From: Pseudomonas gozinkensis | GTDB lineage: Bacteria > Pseudomonadota > Gammaproteobacteria > Pseudomonadales > Pseudomonadaceae | NCBI RefSeq assembly: GCF_014863585.1 | Contig: NZ_CP062253.1 | Span: 1,576,501-1,640,500, forward strand | Direction: 5' to 3' | Length of the DNA: 64,000 bases | Shown here: positions 18,468 to 28,100 of the stretch, one piece after another | How positions within the stretch are numbered: the stretch's first letter is position 1 | Layout: every line of letters starts with the position of its first letter | Notes under the pieces: model-generated | The model's input: only the letters and a program-made list of their open reading frames with translations | Told to the model about the DNA's origin: nothing | Databases searched by the model: none | Position numbers and translations under genes: made by a program

Positions 18468-19409
18468 TCAACGCTGGATTTCGCGGTCGCGATCCAGTTC
18501 GTAAGGCAGGTCGAGCAAGTGCAGCGTCGGACCTTCGGCCGTGCCCAGATGCAAATCGCCTGCGTCGGCAGCTTCGGCCTGCAACACCGCCAGCAGTTCA
18601 ATATTCTTTTCGCTGCGAGCAGCCAGCACCACTTCGCCGATGGAGCTGCCATGGCTCGGGGCGAACAGCGGGGTGCCCGGCTCCGGCAATTCACTGGCGT
18701 CCAGTTGCACGCGGTACAGGCGACGCTTGAGTTTGCCCAGGTACTGCATGCGCGCGACGATTTCCTGGCCTGTGTAGCAGCCTTTTTTGAAACTCACGCC
18801 GCCGACAGCTTGCAGGTTGAGCATCTGCGGGATGAACAGCTCGCGGGTGCTCGGCATGACCTGACCGATACCGGCGCGGATCTGGCCCAGCAGCCACTGA
18901 TTGAGTTCGCCTTCGCTTAACTGCGCGGACAGTTTGCCTTTGACGGAGTCGGCCTGACCGGCAGGCACCCAGAGCTCGGCACGGTTCGGCGAGACGCGAA
19001 TCGCGATCAGCCCTTCGTGGCGAGCCACGCTGTCGGTTTCTGCCGGCAGTTCCAGACCCAGGCTGCTCAGGGCAGCATCGCCATGATCCAGACCGAAGCG
19101 CACCCAGGAGGCGCTTTCGTCGGTCAGTTTCGATTTGGAGAACACCGCGTACTTTTTCAGATCCGCCAGTTGCGGCTCCAGCAGCTCGCCGGCCATCGCC
19201 AGCAGCACGCCGTCGCCTTCCAGCACGATGCGGAAACTCGACTGCATCCGGCCTTTCTGCGTGCAGCGGGCACCAAGGCTGGCCTGGGTTTCACTCAGGT
19301 AATTGATGTTGCAGGTCAGCTGGCCTTGCAGGAATTTGCCGGCATCCGCGCCGCGAACCGCGAGAACGCCTTCATGAGAGAGGGTGCAGAAAAAAGCAGA
19401 ATCGGCCAT
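18468..19409 (-). CDS. ygfZ: Folate-binding YgfZ family protein
   Basis: A 313-residue tetrahydrofolate-binding protein related to the GcvT aminomethyltransferase. The hallmark KGCYTGQE, containing the key Cys, is at about 209-216. YgfZ supports assembly or repair of iron-sulfur clusters in enzymes such as MiaB. It is divergent from sdhE, an association seen in many gammaproteobacteria. Confidence 0.92.
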   Translation of the reverse strand: MADSAFFCTLSHEGVLAVRGADAGKFLQGQLTCNINYLSETQASLGARCTQKGRMQSSFRIVLEGDGVLLAMAGELLEPQLADLKKYAVFSKSKLTDESASWVRFGLDHGDAALSSLGLELPAETDSVARHEGLIAIRVSPNRAELWVPAGQADSVKGKLSAQLSEGELNQWLLGQIRAGIGQVMPSTRELFIPQMLNLQAVGGVSFKKGCYTGQEIVARMQYLGKLKRRLYRVQLDASELPEPGTPLFAPSHGSSIGEVVLAARSEKNIELLAVLQAEAADAGDLHLGTAEGPTLHLLDLPYELDRDREIQR

Positions 19410-19528
19410 GGGTCATCGCAGGGTAAATAGACTGGGGCACATCATAAGGGGGTGGTGTTGAAATGGGTAGTTCATAAAGGATCGGTGGTGCCCGACCAAA
19501 GCCGACTGTTCGACCCGCTTCGGGCCTG

Positions 19529-19534
19529 TATACT
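19529..19534 (+). promoter_or_regulatory. Possible -10 element for sdhE
   Basis: TATACT lies 25 nt before the sdhE start codon, with TG just before it. No convincing -35 hexamer was found at 17 nt, so this is a weak call. Confidence 0.3.
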
Positions 19535-19558
19535 TGCGGCCTATTTCAGGAGGGCTCC

Positions 19559-19813
19559 ATGGTCGAACAAGTTGAACTGAATCGCCTCTTTTGGCACAGC
19601 CGTCGCGGCATGCTGGAACTCGACGTGTTGCTGGTGCCGTTCGTGAAAGAGGTCTACGCCAATCTGAACGAGGTGGATCGCGCGCTGTATGTCCGCCTGC
19701 TCGAGTGCGAGGATCAGGACATGTTCGGCTGGTTCATGGAGCGCAGCGAGTCTGAAGATCCTGAGCTGCAACGCATGGTTCGCATGATTCTGGATCGTGT
19801 CCAGCCCAAGTAA
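19559..19813 (+). CDS. sdhE: FAD assembly factor SdhE (YgfY)
   Basis: An 84-residue protein, the standard size for the SdhE/SDHAF2 family, which promotes covalent flavinylation of succinate dehydrogenase. The signature RGMLELD starts at residue 16, with its functional RGM tripeptide. CAGGAGGG lies just upstream. It overlaps the next gene by 17 nt, so translation is likely coupled. Confidence 0.93.
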   Translation: MVEQVELNRLFWHSRRGMLELDVLLVPFVKEVYANLNEVDRALYVRLLECEDQDMFGWFMERSESEDPELQRMVRMILDRVQPK

Positions 19814-20249
19814 CACGTTCGAATGCCGCTGGCATGCCTCACGGCAGTTGCTGGCGGCTTATGTGCTGGCCCAGGCATTCGCGCTGGGTTCTTTGCTTCT
19901 GTTATCGATTCCATTCTGGGCTGGACTGCTCGGGGCTTTCGCGTGTCTTGTCCATGCTGCCCGCGTGTTGCCGCGGCAGATTCTGCTGAGTCATCCCAAG
20001 GCATTTTGCGGATTACGCCGGGACGCCGATGGCTGGCAATTGTGGAACCGGGCCGATGGCTGGCAAACGGTGCAATTGCGACCGGACAGCCTGGCGCTGC
20101 CACTGATCGTGGTGCTGCGCTTTCGATTGCGTGGTGAGCGGCGGGTCAGGTCGATCTGCGTACCCCGGGATTCGCAGGCGGCGGATCTGCACCGACGCCT
20201 GCGGGTACGCCTCAAGTTCAGCCGACGTAGGTGGGCGGCACCAGAATAG
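19797..20249 (+). CDS. YgfX-like inner-membrane protein
   Basis: A 150-residue protein with two adjacent hydrophobic helices (about 17-58) and a basic soluble tail, the layout of YgfX proteins encoded next to sdhE. It uses a GTG start inside sdhE. E. coli YgfX (CptA) was reported as a toxin paired with YgfY; that role is disputed since YgfY became SdhE. Its last 32 nt overlap the 3' end of nadB on the other strand. Confidence 0.75.
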   Translation: MSSPSNTFECRWHASRQLLAAYVLAQAFALGSLLLLSIPFWAGLLGAFACLVHAARVLPRQILLSHPKAFCGLRRDADGWQLWNRADGWQTVQLRPDSLALPLIVVLRFRLRGERRVRSICVPRDSQAADLHRRLRVRLKFSRRRWAAPE

Positions 20250-21834
20250 TGTCGAGCGCTTCGGGCAGCAGATCCGGATAGTCGAGGGTGTAATGCAGGC
20301 CTCGGCTTTCCTTGCGCTCCATGGCCGAGCGGATCATCAGTTCCGCTACCTGCGCCAGGTTGCGCAACTCGATCAGGTCACGGCTGACCTTGTAGTTACT
20401 GTAGAACTCGTCGATTTCGTCCAGCAGCAGGCGTACGCGATGTTGTGCCCGTTGCAGGCGTTTGTTGGTGCGCACGATGCCCACGTAGTCCCACATGAAG
20501 CGCCGTAACTCGTCCCAGTTGTGGGCGATGATCACGTCCTCATCGGAATCGGTCACCTGGCTGGCGTCCCAGGCGGGCAGGGCACGCGGGATGGCGACGT
20601 CGGGCAGTTGCTCAAGAATGTCCGCCGCTGCCGAGCGGGCGTAGACGAAGCATTCGAGCAGCGAGTTGCTGGCCATGCGGTTGGCGCCGTGCAGGCCGGT
20701 GAAGCTGGTTTCACCGATGGCATACAGGCCGGGCACGTCGGTGCGGCCCTGTTGATCGACCATCACGCCGCCGCAGGTGTAGTGCGCCGCCGGTACGACC
20801 GGGATCGGTTGTTTGGTGATGTCGATACCGAAGCCGAGGCAGCGCTCGTAGACGGTCGGGAAGTGCGACTTGATGAACGCTTCGGGTTTGTGGCTGATGT
20901 CGAGATAGACGCAATCGATACCCAGGCGCTTCATTTCGTGGTCGATGGCCCGGGCGACGATGTCCCGTGGCGCCAGTTCGGCACGTGAGTCGAAGCGCTG
21001 CATGAAGCGCTCGCCGTTCGGCAGCTTCAAATGAGCGCCTTCGCCGCGCAGGGCTTCGGTTACCAGGAAACTCTTGGCTTGCGGGTGATAGAGGCAGGTG
21101 GGGTGGAACTGGTTGAACTCCAGATTCGCCACCCGGCAACCCGAACGCCAGGCCATGGCGATGCCGTCACCGCAGGCGCCGTCGGGATTGCTTGTGTATA
21201 GATAGACTTTCGCGGCGCCGCCGGATGCCAGAATCACGAAGCGTGCTCCGAAGGTGTCGACTTCTCCGGTTTTGCGGTTGAGCACGTAGGCGCCCAGGCA
21301 GCGTTCGCCTTCCAGCCCCAGGCGACGTTCGGTGATCAGATCGACCGCTACCCGCTGTTCGAGCAATTCGATGTTCGGACGCTCTTTGGCTTGGGCCAGC
21401 AGGGTCGTGAAGATCGCAGCACCGGTGGCATCGGCGGCGTGGATGATCCGTCGATGGCTGTGGCCGCCTTCGCGGGTGAGGTGGAATTCGAAGCCGCCAT
21501 CTTCCGTACCGGACTGTTCGTCACGAGTGAACGGCACGCCTTGGTCGATCAGCCACTGGATCGCTTCCTTGCTGTGCTCCACGGTGAAACGCACGGCGTC
21601 TTCATGGCACAGGCCGCCGCCGGCATTCAGGGTGTCATCGACATGAGATTCGACAGTGTCGGTGTCATCCAGTACGGCTGCGACGCCACCTTGTGCCCAA
21701 TAGGTCGAACCGTTGGCGAGATCGCCTTTGCTCAATACGGCGATACGCAAGTGACCGGGCAGGGTCAGCGCGAGACTCAAACCGGCAGCGCCGCTGCCAA
21801 TCACCAGAACATCGTGTTGAAACTGTTGGCTCAT
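20218..21834 (-). CDS. nadB: L-aspartate oxidase
   Basis: A 538-residue flavoenzyme that oxidises L-aspartate to iminoaspartate, the first step of de novo NAD synthesis. The FAD-binding [13 protein letters not shown] is at about 10-22, and the conserved [18 protein letters not shown] and [15 protein letters not shown] blocks are present. I start at 21834 (MSQQFQHD); the 37 upstream in-frame residues do not resemble the family. NadB beside algU is the usual pseudomonad order. Confidence 0.95.
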   Translation of the reverse strand: MSQQFQHDVLVIGSGAAGLSLALTLPGHLRIAVLSKGDLANGSTYWAQGGVAAVLDDTDTVESHVDDTLNAGGGLCHEDAVRFTVEHSKEAIQWLIDQGVPFTRDEQSGTEDGGFEFHLTREGGHSHRRIIHAADATGAAIFTTLLAQAKERPNIELLEQRVAVDLITERRLGLEGERCLGAYVLNRKTGEVDTFGARFVILASGGAAKVYLYTSNPDGACGDGIAMAWRSGCRVANLEFNQFHPTCLYHPQAKSFLVTEALRGEGAHLKLPNGERFMQRFDSRAELAPRDIVARAIDHEMKRLGIDCVYLDISHKPEAFIKSHFPTVYERCLGFGIDITKQPIPVVPAAHYTCGGVMVDQQGRTDVPGLYAIGETSFTGLHGANRMASNSLLECFVYARSAAADILEQLPDVAIPRALPAWDASQVTDSDEDVIIAHNWDELRRFMWDYVGIVRTNKRLQRAQHRVRLLLDEIDEFYSNYKVSRDLIELRNLAQVAELMIRSAMERKESRGLHYTLDYPDLLPEALDTILVPPTYVG

Positions 21835-22112
21835 TTCAGGATTCCGCTCAAAGCGACCCGGGTGGGGGTTGGCGCAGGACAGGCGGATGGGCGAGTCGAG
21901 ACAGCCACACAGCCCACTAGTATATAGAGGGGTGGGGCGGCACAATAGCCGGGCCGATATGGCATTGTGAAACTACCGTGACGGAAAAATACCGACGCTT
22001 TGTCGGAAGCTTTTTTCAGCGGTTTTGGGAAAAAGCGACTGTATCGCAGATGAAACACGCTTTTTCCGCTCACGGTTGCACAATGTCGGCGCGGCACGTC
22101 TATAAATATTTG

Positions 22113-22139
22113 GAACTTTTGCCAGAGGCTCAAGATCAA
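22113..22139 (+). promoter_or_regulatory. Possible distal AlgU-type promoter
   Basis: GAACTT at 22113-22118 is followed, after 16 nt, by ATCAA. The -35 matches the AlgU (sigma-E-like) consensus but the -10 is poor. It lies 280 nt upstream of algU; several promoters are known there in P. aeruginosa. Between it and nadB there are small hairpins (21992-22012) with T-runs. Confidence 0.3.
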
Positions 22140-22306
22140 TAGACAGTTGCCCGAAACAAGGGACAGTGTCGGCTTCAATGCAGAACCTGCGATTGGGTTC
22201 TTGCCGGCGAGCCGATGACAAGATTATTCGCGCAGCCGGTTCATCCCGCGCTGCGTTTTTCGTGCGTGCCAAATCAGAGCCCGCAGGAAACTTGCTTGGA
22301 GGGGGA

Positions 22307-22333
22307 GAACTTTTGCGAAAAGCCCGAGTCTAT
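22307..22333 (+). promoter_or_regulatory. AlgU-dependent promoter of algU
   Basis: GAACTT (22307-22312), a 16-nt spacer and TCTAT (22329-22333) match the AlgU consensus GAACTT-N16/17-TCtga. It is 60 nt before the algU start and indicates the known autoregulation of this operon. Confidence 0.75.
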
Positions 22334-22392
22334 GTTTGCAAGTCCGGTCGTTTGGTCATGCAAGCCTCCTCCGAGTTTATCGAGGAGTGTTC

Positions 22393-22974
22393 ATGCTAAC
22401 CCAGGAAGAGGATCAGCAGCTGGTCGAACGCGTTCAGCGTGGCGACAAGCGAGCTTTCGATCTGCTGGTGCTGAAGTATCAGCACAAAATTCTCGGGTTG
22501 ATCGTGCGTTTTGTGCACGACACCCATGAAGCCCAGGACGTCGCACAGGAAGCCTTTATCAAGGCTTATCGAGCGCTTGGAAATTTCCGCGGCGACAGTG
22601 CGTTTTATACGTGGCTGTACCGCATCGCCATCAACACGGCGAAAAACTATCTGGTTTCACGCGGCCGTCGGCCGCCGGATAGCGATGTAAGTTCCGAGGA
22701 TGCAGAGTTCTATGACGGCGATCACGGCCTGAAGGATCTCGAGTCTCCAGAACGTGCATTGCTGCGGGATGAGATCGAAGGCACCGTCCATCGAACCATT
22801 CAGCAACTGCCAGAGGATTTGCGCACGGCGTTAACTTTGCGCGAATTCGATGGTCTGAGTTACGAGGACATCGCGAGCGTCATGCAATGTCCGGTTGGTA
22901 CCGTGCGCTCCCGGATTTTCCGCGCCCGGGAGGCCATCGATAAAGCCCTGCAGCCGTTGTTGCAGGAAAACTAA
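22393..22974 (+). CDS. algU: ECF sigma factor AlgU (RpoE/sigma-22)
   Basis: A 193-residue extracytoplasmic-function sigma factor. Region 2 (FDLLVLKYQHKILGLIVRFV, then DVAQEAFIKAYRAL) and region 4 (LPEDLRTALTLREFDGLSYEDIASVM) are complete. It directs the envelope-stress and alginate regulons and is held by MucA. The start at 22393 has GAGGAG upstream. First gene of algU-mucA-mucB, with mucD beyond. Confidence 0.97.
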   Translation: MLTQEEDQQLVERVQRGDKRAFDLLVLKYQHKILGLIVRFVHDTHEAQDVAQEAFIKAYRALGNFRGDSAFYTWLYRIAINTAKNYLVSRGRRPPDSDVSSEDAEFYDGDHGLKDLESPERALLRDEIEGTVHRTIQQLPEDLRTALTLREFDGLSYEDIASVMQCPVGTVRSRIFRAREAIDKALQPLLQEN

Positions 22975-23005
22975 AGACAGCGGCGACAGCCAAGAGAGGA
23001 ACGCC

Positions 23006-23593
23006 ATGAGTCGTGAAGCCCTGCAGGAATCGCTGTCCGCAGTGATGGATAACGAAGCGGACGAACTGGAATTGCGTCGAGTGCTCAACGCACTGGACGA
23101 TGTTGAAACCCGTGAAACCTGGGCTCGTTATCAGATCGCTCGGGCAGCCATGCACAAGGATCTGCTGCTCCCACGTCTGGATCTGGCTGCGGCTGTTTCT
23201 GCTGCGCTGGAAGACGAAGCGACCCCTGCCAAAGTGTCCCGCGGTCCATGGCGCAGCCTCGGTCGTCTGGCCGTAGCCGCTTCGGTGACCGTCGCCGTTC
23301 TGGCGGGTGTTCGCCTGTACAATCAGGACGAGATCGCTGGTGTTGAGCTTGCTCAACAATCCAATCAGCCAGTGCTGACCACTCCTCAGGTTAAAGGCCC
23401 GGCAGTATTGGCAGGCTACAATGAGAGTTCGGAAGCTACTGGCCCAATGGCCAATGGCGTACTGCAAGGTCAGCCAGGCTGGCACGATCAGCGTCTGCCA
23501 GGTTACCTGCGTCAACACGCTCAACAGGCTGCCTTGAAAGGCACCGAGAGCGCGCTGCCTTATGCACGCGCAGCAAGCCTGGAAAACCGTTAA
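23006..23593 (+). CDS. mucA: Anti-sigma factor MucA
   Basis: A 195-residue single-pass inner-membrane protein. The N-terminal anti-sigma domain (MSREALQESLSAVMDNEADELELRR) binds AlgU, a helix lies at about 88-104, and the periplasmic part is cut by proteases under envelope stress. The reading frame is intact with no truncating mutation of the mucoid type. AGAGAGG precedes the start. Confidence 0.95.
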   Translation: MSREALQESLSAVMDNEADELELRRVLNALDDVETRETWARYQIARAAMHKDLLLPRLDLAAAVSAALEDEATPAKVSRGPWRSLGRLAVAASVTVAVLAGVRLYNQDEIAGVELAQQSNQPVLTTPQVKGPAVLAGYNESSEATGPMANGVLQGQPGWHDQRLPGYLRQHAQQAALKGTESALPYARAASLENR

Positions 23594-23601
23594 GGGGGAT
23601 C

Positions 23602-24564
23602 ATGCGCGCCATACCTCTACTTTCGCTTCTGCTCAGCGGCTGGTTCATTGTTCCAGCCCACGCCGACGAGGCTCAGGACTGGTTGACCCGCCTGGGCCAG
23701 GCCGAGCAGCAGCAAAGCTTTCACGGCACCTTCGTTTACGAGCGTAACGGTAGTTTTTCTACCCACAACATCTGGCATCGCGTCCAGAATGGCCAGGTCC
23801 GCGAGCGTTTGCTCCAGCTCGACGGTTCGGCTCAGGAAGTCGTGCGCATTGATGGGCATACTCAATGCGTCAGCGGCACCCTGATTGCGGGGCTGGGAGA
23901 TTCTCCCAATTCCGCCGCTCGCCCTCTCGATCCTCAAAAGCTGAAGAATTGGTATGAGCTTGCCGTCATTGGCAAGTCGCGTGTGGCTGGGCGCGAAGCG
24001 GTGATCGTATCGCTGACGCCGCGCGATCAACATCGCTACGGATTCGAACTGCATCTGGACAAGGAAACGGGTCTGCCGCTCAAGTCGCTGCTGTTGAATG
24101 ACAAGGGGCAGTTGCTTGAGAGATTCCAGTTCACACGGCTGGATACCTCCGAGGTTCCATCCGACAAGGACCTGCAAGCCAACTCCGATTGCAAGGCAGT
24201 CACCCTCGATAGTGACAAGGCTTCTGCGGTCAAAACCGCACAGGTCTGGCGTTCCGACTGGCTGCCTCCTGGCTTCGAACTGACCAGCAGCTCCTCGCAC
24301 AAGGATCCGGAAACCAAGACCCAGGTCAACAGCCTGATGTATGACGATGGTCTCGCCCGATTCTCCGTGTTTCTCGAGCCGCTGAATGGCGCAACCGTCA
24401 CCGATACCCGGACTCAATTGGGCCCGACCGTTGCCGTATCCCGCCGTTTGACAACGCCTCAGGGCGAAATGATGGTAACGGTAGTTGGCGAGATTCCAAT
24501 CGGCACCGCCGAACGGATTGCCCTGTCGATGCGCAATGATGGCGCTGCAACCAGCAAGCAGTGA
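23602..24564 (+). CDS. mucB: Periplasmic sigma-factor regulator MucB (RseB family)
   Basis: A 320-residue secreted protein with a signal peptide ending in PAHA (about 18-21). It has the two-domain RseB/MucB fold: an LolA-like lipid-sensing domain and a smaller C-terminal domain. It binds the periplasmic part of MucA and shields it from AlgW cleavage. It starts 8 nt after mucA, in the same operon. Confidence 0.94.
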   Translation: MRAIPLLSLLLSGWFIVPAHADEAQDWLTRLGQAEQQQSFHGTFVYERNGSFSTHNIWHRVQNGQVRERLLQLDGSAQEVVRIDGHTQCVSGTLIAGLGDSPNSAARPLDPQKLKNWYELAVIGKSRVAGREAVIVSLTPRDQHRYGFELHLDKETGLPLKSLLLNDKGQLLERFQFTRLDTSEVPSDKDLQANSDCKAVTLDSDKASAVKTAQVWRSDWLPPGFELTSSSSHKDPETKTQVNSLMYDDGLARFSVFLEPLNGATVTDTRTQLGPTVAVSRRLTTPQGEMMVTVVGEIPIGTAERIALSMRNDGAATSKQ

Positions 24565-24652
24565 GCTGATTCCAGCTATCTCCACTTCGTCGTCGAGACG
24601 TGAAATGTTTGCTGAGCATTTTCATTTGCAAAACACCCGAAAATTTTTTATA

Positions 24653-24685
24653 GGTCAGAGCCTCTCGGCTCTGGCCTTGTTTGTT
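24653..24685 (+). terminator. Hairpin with T-rich tail between mucB and mucD
   Basis: A 10-bp stem (GGTCAGAGCC / GGCTCTGGCC, one G-U pair) with a TCTC loop is followed by TTGTTTGTTGTT. It lies in the 206-nt gap where mucC would be in P. aeruginosa, and may reduce read-through from mucB into mucD. Confidence 0.55.
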
Positions 24686-24770
24686 GTTCCCGGAACAAAA
24701 ATGCCGGCCTGTGGTTTCCGGTGTTCCTTGCTCCATATCGCTTAACCCTGCTCGTCGTAACGGGAGCTGT

Positions 24771-26219
24771 ATGTCGATACCAAGTTTGAAGTCTTATCTC
24801 TCCATTGTCGCCACCGTGCTGGTGCTCGGTCAGGCCGTTCCTGCAGTCCAGGCGGCTGAAGCGGCAAGCCCGGCCAACCTGCCTGATTTCACTCAACTGG
24901 TCGAACAGGCTTCGCCTGCGGTGGTGAACATCAGTACCACGCAAAAGCTGCCGGATCGCAAGGTGAACCAGCAGATGCCTGACCTGGAAGGCTTGCCGCC
25001 GATGCTGCGCGAGTTCTTCGAACGAGGCATGCCGCCGCAACAGCGTTCTCCGCGTGGTGATCGCCAGCGTGAAGCGCAGTCGTTGGGTTCGGGCTTCATC
25101 ATTTCGCCGGATGGCTACATCCTGACCAACAACCACGTGATCGCCGATGCCGATGAAATTCTGGTTCGTCTGGCTGATCGCAGTGAAATGAAGGCCAAGC
25201 TGATCGGCACCGACCCACGCTCCGACGTGGCGCTGCTGAAAATCGAAGGCAAGGATCTGCCAGTGCTGAAACTCGGCAAATCCCAGGATCTGAAAGCCGG
25301 TCAGTGGGTGGTTGCAATCGGTTCGCCATTCGGCTTTGACCACACCGTGACCCAAGGCATCGTCAGTGCCGTCGGCCGCAGTCTGCCGAACGAAAACTAC
25401 GTGCCATTCATCCAGACCGACGTGCCGATCAACCCGGGTAACTCCGGTGGCCCGCTGTTCAACCTGAACGGTGAAGTGGTCGGGATCAACTCGCAGATCT
25501 ACACCCGTTCCGGTGGATTCATGGGCGTGTCGTTCGCCATTCCGATCGACGTGGCCATGGACGTTTCCAATCAACTGAAAAGCGGCGGTAAAGTCAGCCG
25601 TGGCTGGCTGGGCGTCGTCATCCAGGAAGTGAACAAGGATCTGGCCGAGTCGTTCGGTCTGGACAAGCCGGCCGGTGCGCTGGTTGCGCAGATTCAGGAT
25701 GATGGCCCGGCTGCGAAGGGCGGTCTGCAAGTCGGTGACGTGATCCTGAGCATGAACGGTCAACCGATCGTCATGTCGGCCGATCTGCCACACCTCGTTG
25801 GTGCATTGAAGGCCGGCGCCAAGGCCAATCTCGAAGTGATTCGTGACGGCAAGCGCAAGAATGTCGAGCTGACTGTCGGTGCCATTCCGGATGAAGACAA
25901 GGAGCTGGATGCCCTGCCGAAATCCGGTGCCGAGACCAATAGCAATCGTCTGGGTGTTTCGGTTGCCGAGCTGAGCGCCGAGCAGAAGAAAACCTACGAC
26001 CTGAAGGGCGGAGTGGTGATCAAGGAAGTGCAGGACGGTCCTGCGGCCCTGATCGGTCTGCAACCGGGCGACATCATCACGCACCTGAACAATCAGGCCA
26101 TTGGTTCTTCCAAGGAGTTTGCCGAGATCGCCAAGGCGCTGCCGAAGAACCGTTCGGTGTCGATGCGCGTCCTGCGTCAGGGCCGTGCCAGCTTCATCAC
26201 CTTCAAACTGGCTGAATGA
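24771..26219 (+). CDS. mucD: Periplasmic serine protease MucD (DegP/HtrA family)
   Basis: A 482-residue HtrA protease: signal peptide to about residue 28, trypsin-like domain with catalytic His122 (NNHV), Asp152 (RSDVALLKI) and Ser225 (PGNSGGP), then two PDZ domains (about 270-360 and 385-475). It degrades misfolded envelope proteins and dampens AlgU activation. The start at 24771 has GGGAG upstream; a longer in-frame reading from 24681 is rejected because it hides the signal peptide. Confidence 0.96.
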   Translation: MSIPSLKSYLSIVATVLVLGQAVPAVQAAEAASPANLPDFTQLVEQASPAVVNISTTQKLPDRKVNQQMPDLEGLPPMLREFFERGMPPQQRSPRGDRQREAQSLGSGFIISPDGYILTNNHVIADADEILVRLADRSEMKAKLIGTDPRSDVALLKIEGKDLPVLKLGKSQDLKAGQWVVAIGSPFGFDHTVTQGIVSAVGRSLPNENYVPFIQTDVPINPGNSGGPLFNLNGEVVGINSQIYTRSGGFMGVSFAIPIDVAMDVSNQLKSGGKVSRGWLGVVIQEVNKDLAESFGLDKPAGALVAQIQDDGPAAKGGLQVGDVILSMNGQPIVMSADLPHLVGALKAGAKANLEVIRDGKRKNVELTVGAIPDEDKELDALPKSGAETNSNRLGVSVAELSAEQKKTYDLKGGVVIKEVQDGPAALIGLQPGDIITHLNNQAIGSSKEFAEIAKALPKNRSVSMRVLRQGRASFITFKLAE

Positions 26220-26242
26220 TCCAGCTATTTAAGAAGTAAAAG

Positions 26243-26271
26243 AAACCGCCTCGAAAGAGGCGGTTTTTTTG
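26243..26271 (+). terminator. Rho-independent terminator after mucD
   Basis: An 8-bp stem AACCGCCT(C)/(G)AGGCGGTT with a small GAAA-type loop and seven T follows mucD by about 24 nt. It can also serve the convergent gene. Confidence 0.85.
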
Positions 26272-26297
26272 TGTCCGGAATTGGTCTCGGTGCGGGC

Positions 26298-27731
26298 TTA
26301 ACCCATCATGTCCTTGACCATGCGCTCTTGCTCCATCAGCTCGCGCTGGCGGGCGTCGATGCGTGAGGACAGCGGGAAGTTGCTGCCAGCCTTGCGCTTG
26401 GCGAAGTCCAGTTGCTGGATCGCCTGGCGATAATCGCCGACCAATGCGAAATACTCGGCACGGGCCTGATGCAGGCCAATGATGTTGCCGGACAGTCCGC
26501 GAGTTTCTGCGACCTGATACCACACGTCCGGATCGTCGGGACGCGATTTCAACAAACCCTCCAGCGCCTTCTCCGCATCGGCGGTGCGGTTCTGTTTCAG
26601 CAACAGATCGACCCTCACCTGATTCAACGGGTAATTGCCAGGATACTGACTGAGCATCCGGTCAACCCGAGACTGTGCATCTGCCAGCTTGTTATTGGTA
26701 ATGTCCAGATCCACCTGCGCCAGGTTGTAGATTATCTCGTTCGGCGATTTCTCCAGCAGTTGCTTGAGATTCTCCCGCGCTTCGTTCAACTGACCGCCCT
26801 TGATCTGGGCAATCGCCAGACCGTAACGGGCCACGTCGTTTTTCGGGTTCTCATCCAGTTGTGCACGGAAGCGTTTGGCGCCAAGGCCTGGTGTTTCTTC
26901 GTAGGTTAACTGCACACGCGCGCGGATCAGTTGATAGCGCTTGCTGTCTTCGATGCCGCCGGGTTTGGCCTGCTCGGCGCGGTTGCGGGTGTCGGCGATA
27001 CGAGATTCGGTGACCGGGTGAGTCAGCAGGAATTCCGGTGGCTTGGCGTCGAAACGATACTGGCGCATCAACCGCTCGAACATGGTCGGCATCGAGCGCG
27101 GATCGTAGCCGGCCTTTTCCAGGTTGAGGATGCCGATGCGGTCGGCTTCCTGCTCGTTCTGACGCGAGAAACGCCGTTGCTCCTGGATCGCCGCCGCCTG
27201 AGTGCCGGCGATCGCTGCAATGCCGGCATCACCCGCGCCGGCAGCAGCGATCACGATACCGGCCAGCAGCGCCGCCATCATCGGCACCTGCATCCGCTGC
27301 GAAGCCTCGACACCACGGGCGAAGTGGCGCTGGGACAAGTGAGCCAGTTCGTGAGCCAGTACCGAGGCATATTCGCCCTCGGTCTGGGCATTGAGGAACA
27401 GGCCGCCGTTGACCCCGACAATCCCGCCCGGTGCCGCGAAGGCGTTGAGCTGCGGGCTGTTGATCAGGATGAATTCAAGGCGTCGGTCATTGACCTGGCT
27501 GGTTTCCACCAGCTTATAGACGCTGGACTCGACGTAATCCTTGAGCTGTGGATCGTTGAGCTGCGAAACCTGGCTGCGCAGCAACGCCAGCCAGGCGCGA
27601 CCCAATTGATATTCCTGTTGTGGCGAGACGATGGCAGAGCTGGCGTCACCGAGTGACGGCAGGTCGTCGGCGAAGCCCGGTGAGGCGAGCAGGCAAGCGA
27701 GCGTCAGCAGGGTAGGGCGCAAAAAAGTCAT
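26298..27731 (-). CDS. M48 metalloprotease/chaperone, BepA (YfgC)-like
   Basis: A 477-residue secreted protein: signal peptide to about residue 21 (SPGFADD), an M48 peptidase domain with the zinc motif HELAH and its downstream Glu in the NEQEAD segment, then a TPR-rich C-terminal half. E. coli BepA is a periplasmic protease that checks LptD/BAM assembly in the outer membrane. I start at 27731, where the signal peptide begins (MTFLRPT). Transcribed toward mucD. Confidence 0.9.
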   Translation of the reverse strand: MTFLRPTLLTLACLLASPGFADDLPSLGDASSAIVSPQQEYQLGRAWLALLRSQVSQLNDPQLKDYVESSVYKLVETSQVNDRRLEFILINSPQLNAFAAPGGIVGVNGGLFLNAQTEGEYASVLAHELAHLSQRHFARGVEASQRMQVPMMAALLAGIVIAAAGAGDAGIAAIAGTQAAAIQEQRRFSRQNEQEADRIGILNLEKAGYDPRSMPTMFERLMRQYRFDAKPPEFLLTHPVTESRIADTRNRAEQAKPGGIEDSKRYQLIRARVQLTYEETPGLGAKRFRAQLDENPKNDVARYGLAIAQIKGGQLNEARENLKQLLEKSPNEIIYNLAQVDLDITNNKLADAQSRVDRMLSQYPGNYPLNQVRVDLLLKQNRTADAEKALEGLLKSRPDDPDVWYQVAETRGLSGNIIGLHQARAEYFALVGDYRQAIQQLDFAKRKAGSNFPLSSRIDARQRELMEQERMVKDMMG

Positions 27732-27828
27732 GCACAAAGCCTTAGTCGACAAAGACCTTACTGTAGCCGGACACCGGGCTTGCGACCAGATATTCTAGGC
27801 AGCCTGACCACCTGATCCGGAGTGACGC

Positions 27829-28068
27829 ATGACCGACGCTGTAGCCCATGACTGTGAACTGGACGCCAGTGGCCTGAATTGTCCGCTGCCGTTGCTCAAG
27901 GCCAAAATGGAGCTGAACAAGCTGCCCAGTGGCGCGGTACTCAAGGTGATTGCCACGGATGCCGGCTCGCAGCGCGACTTTCGCACCTTTGCGAAGTTGG
28001 CCGGTCATACGCTGCTGCGTGAAGAAGAAGAGGCGGGTATCTACCGTTACTGGCTGAAAAAAGCCTGA
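27829..28068 (+). CDS. TusA/SirA-family sulfurtransferase-like protein
   Basis: A 79-residue TusA-fold protein with the family motif CPLP (Cys18) after an ASGLN turn. Members pass persulfide sulfur between carriers, for example toward tRNA thiolation, but paralogues such as this one (YedF-like) often have unknown partners. It is followed 32 nt later by the AI-2E-type transporter gene on the same strand. Confidence 0.85.
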   Translation: MTDAVAHDCELDASGLNCPLPLLKAKMELNKLPSGAVLKVIATDAGSQRDFRTFAKLAGHTLLREEEEAGIYRYWLKKA

Positions 28069-28100
28069 AACCGACCGCGTAACTGACCTAAGGAAAATTG

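Noticed and set aside
22166..22399. A 77-codon frame before algU
   Set aside because: It covers the algU promoter and its ribosome site and shows no protein-like features.
23006..23593. Possible mucoid-type truncation of mucA
   Set aside because: The frame is full length with its membrane helix and periplasmic domain.
24648..26084. A 478-codon open frame antisense to mucD
   Set aside because: Same explanation: the mucD protease on the plus strand has its catalytic triad and PDZ domains intact.
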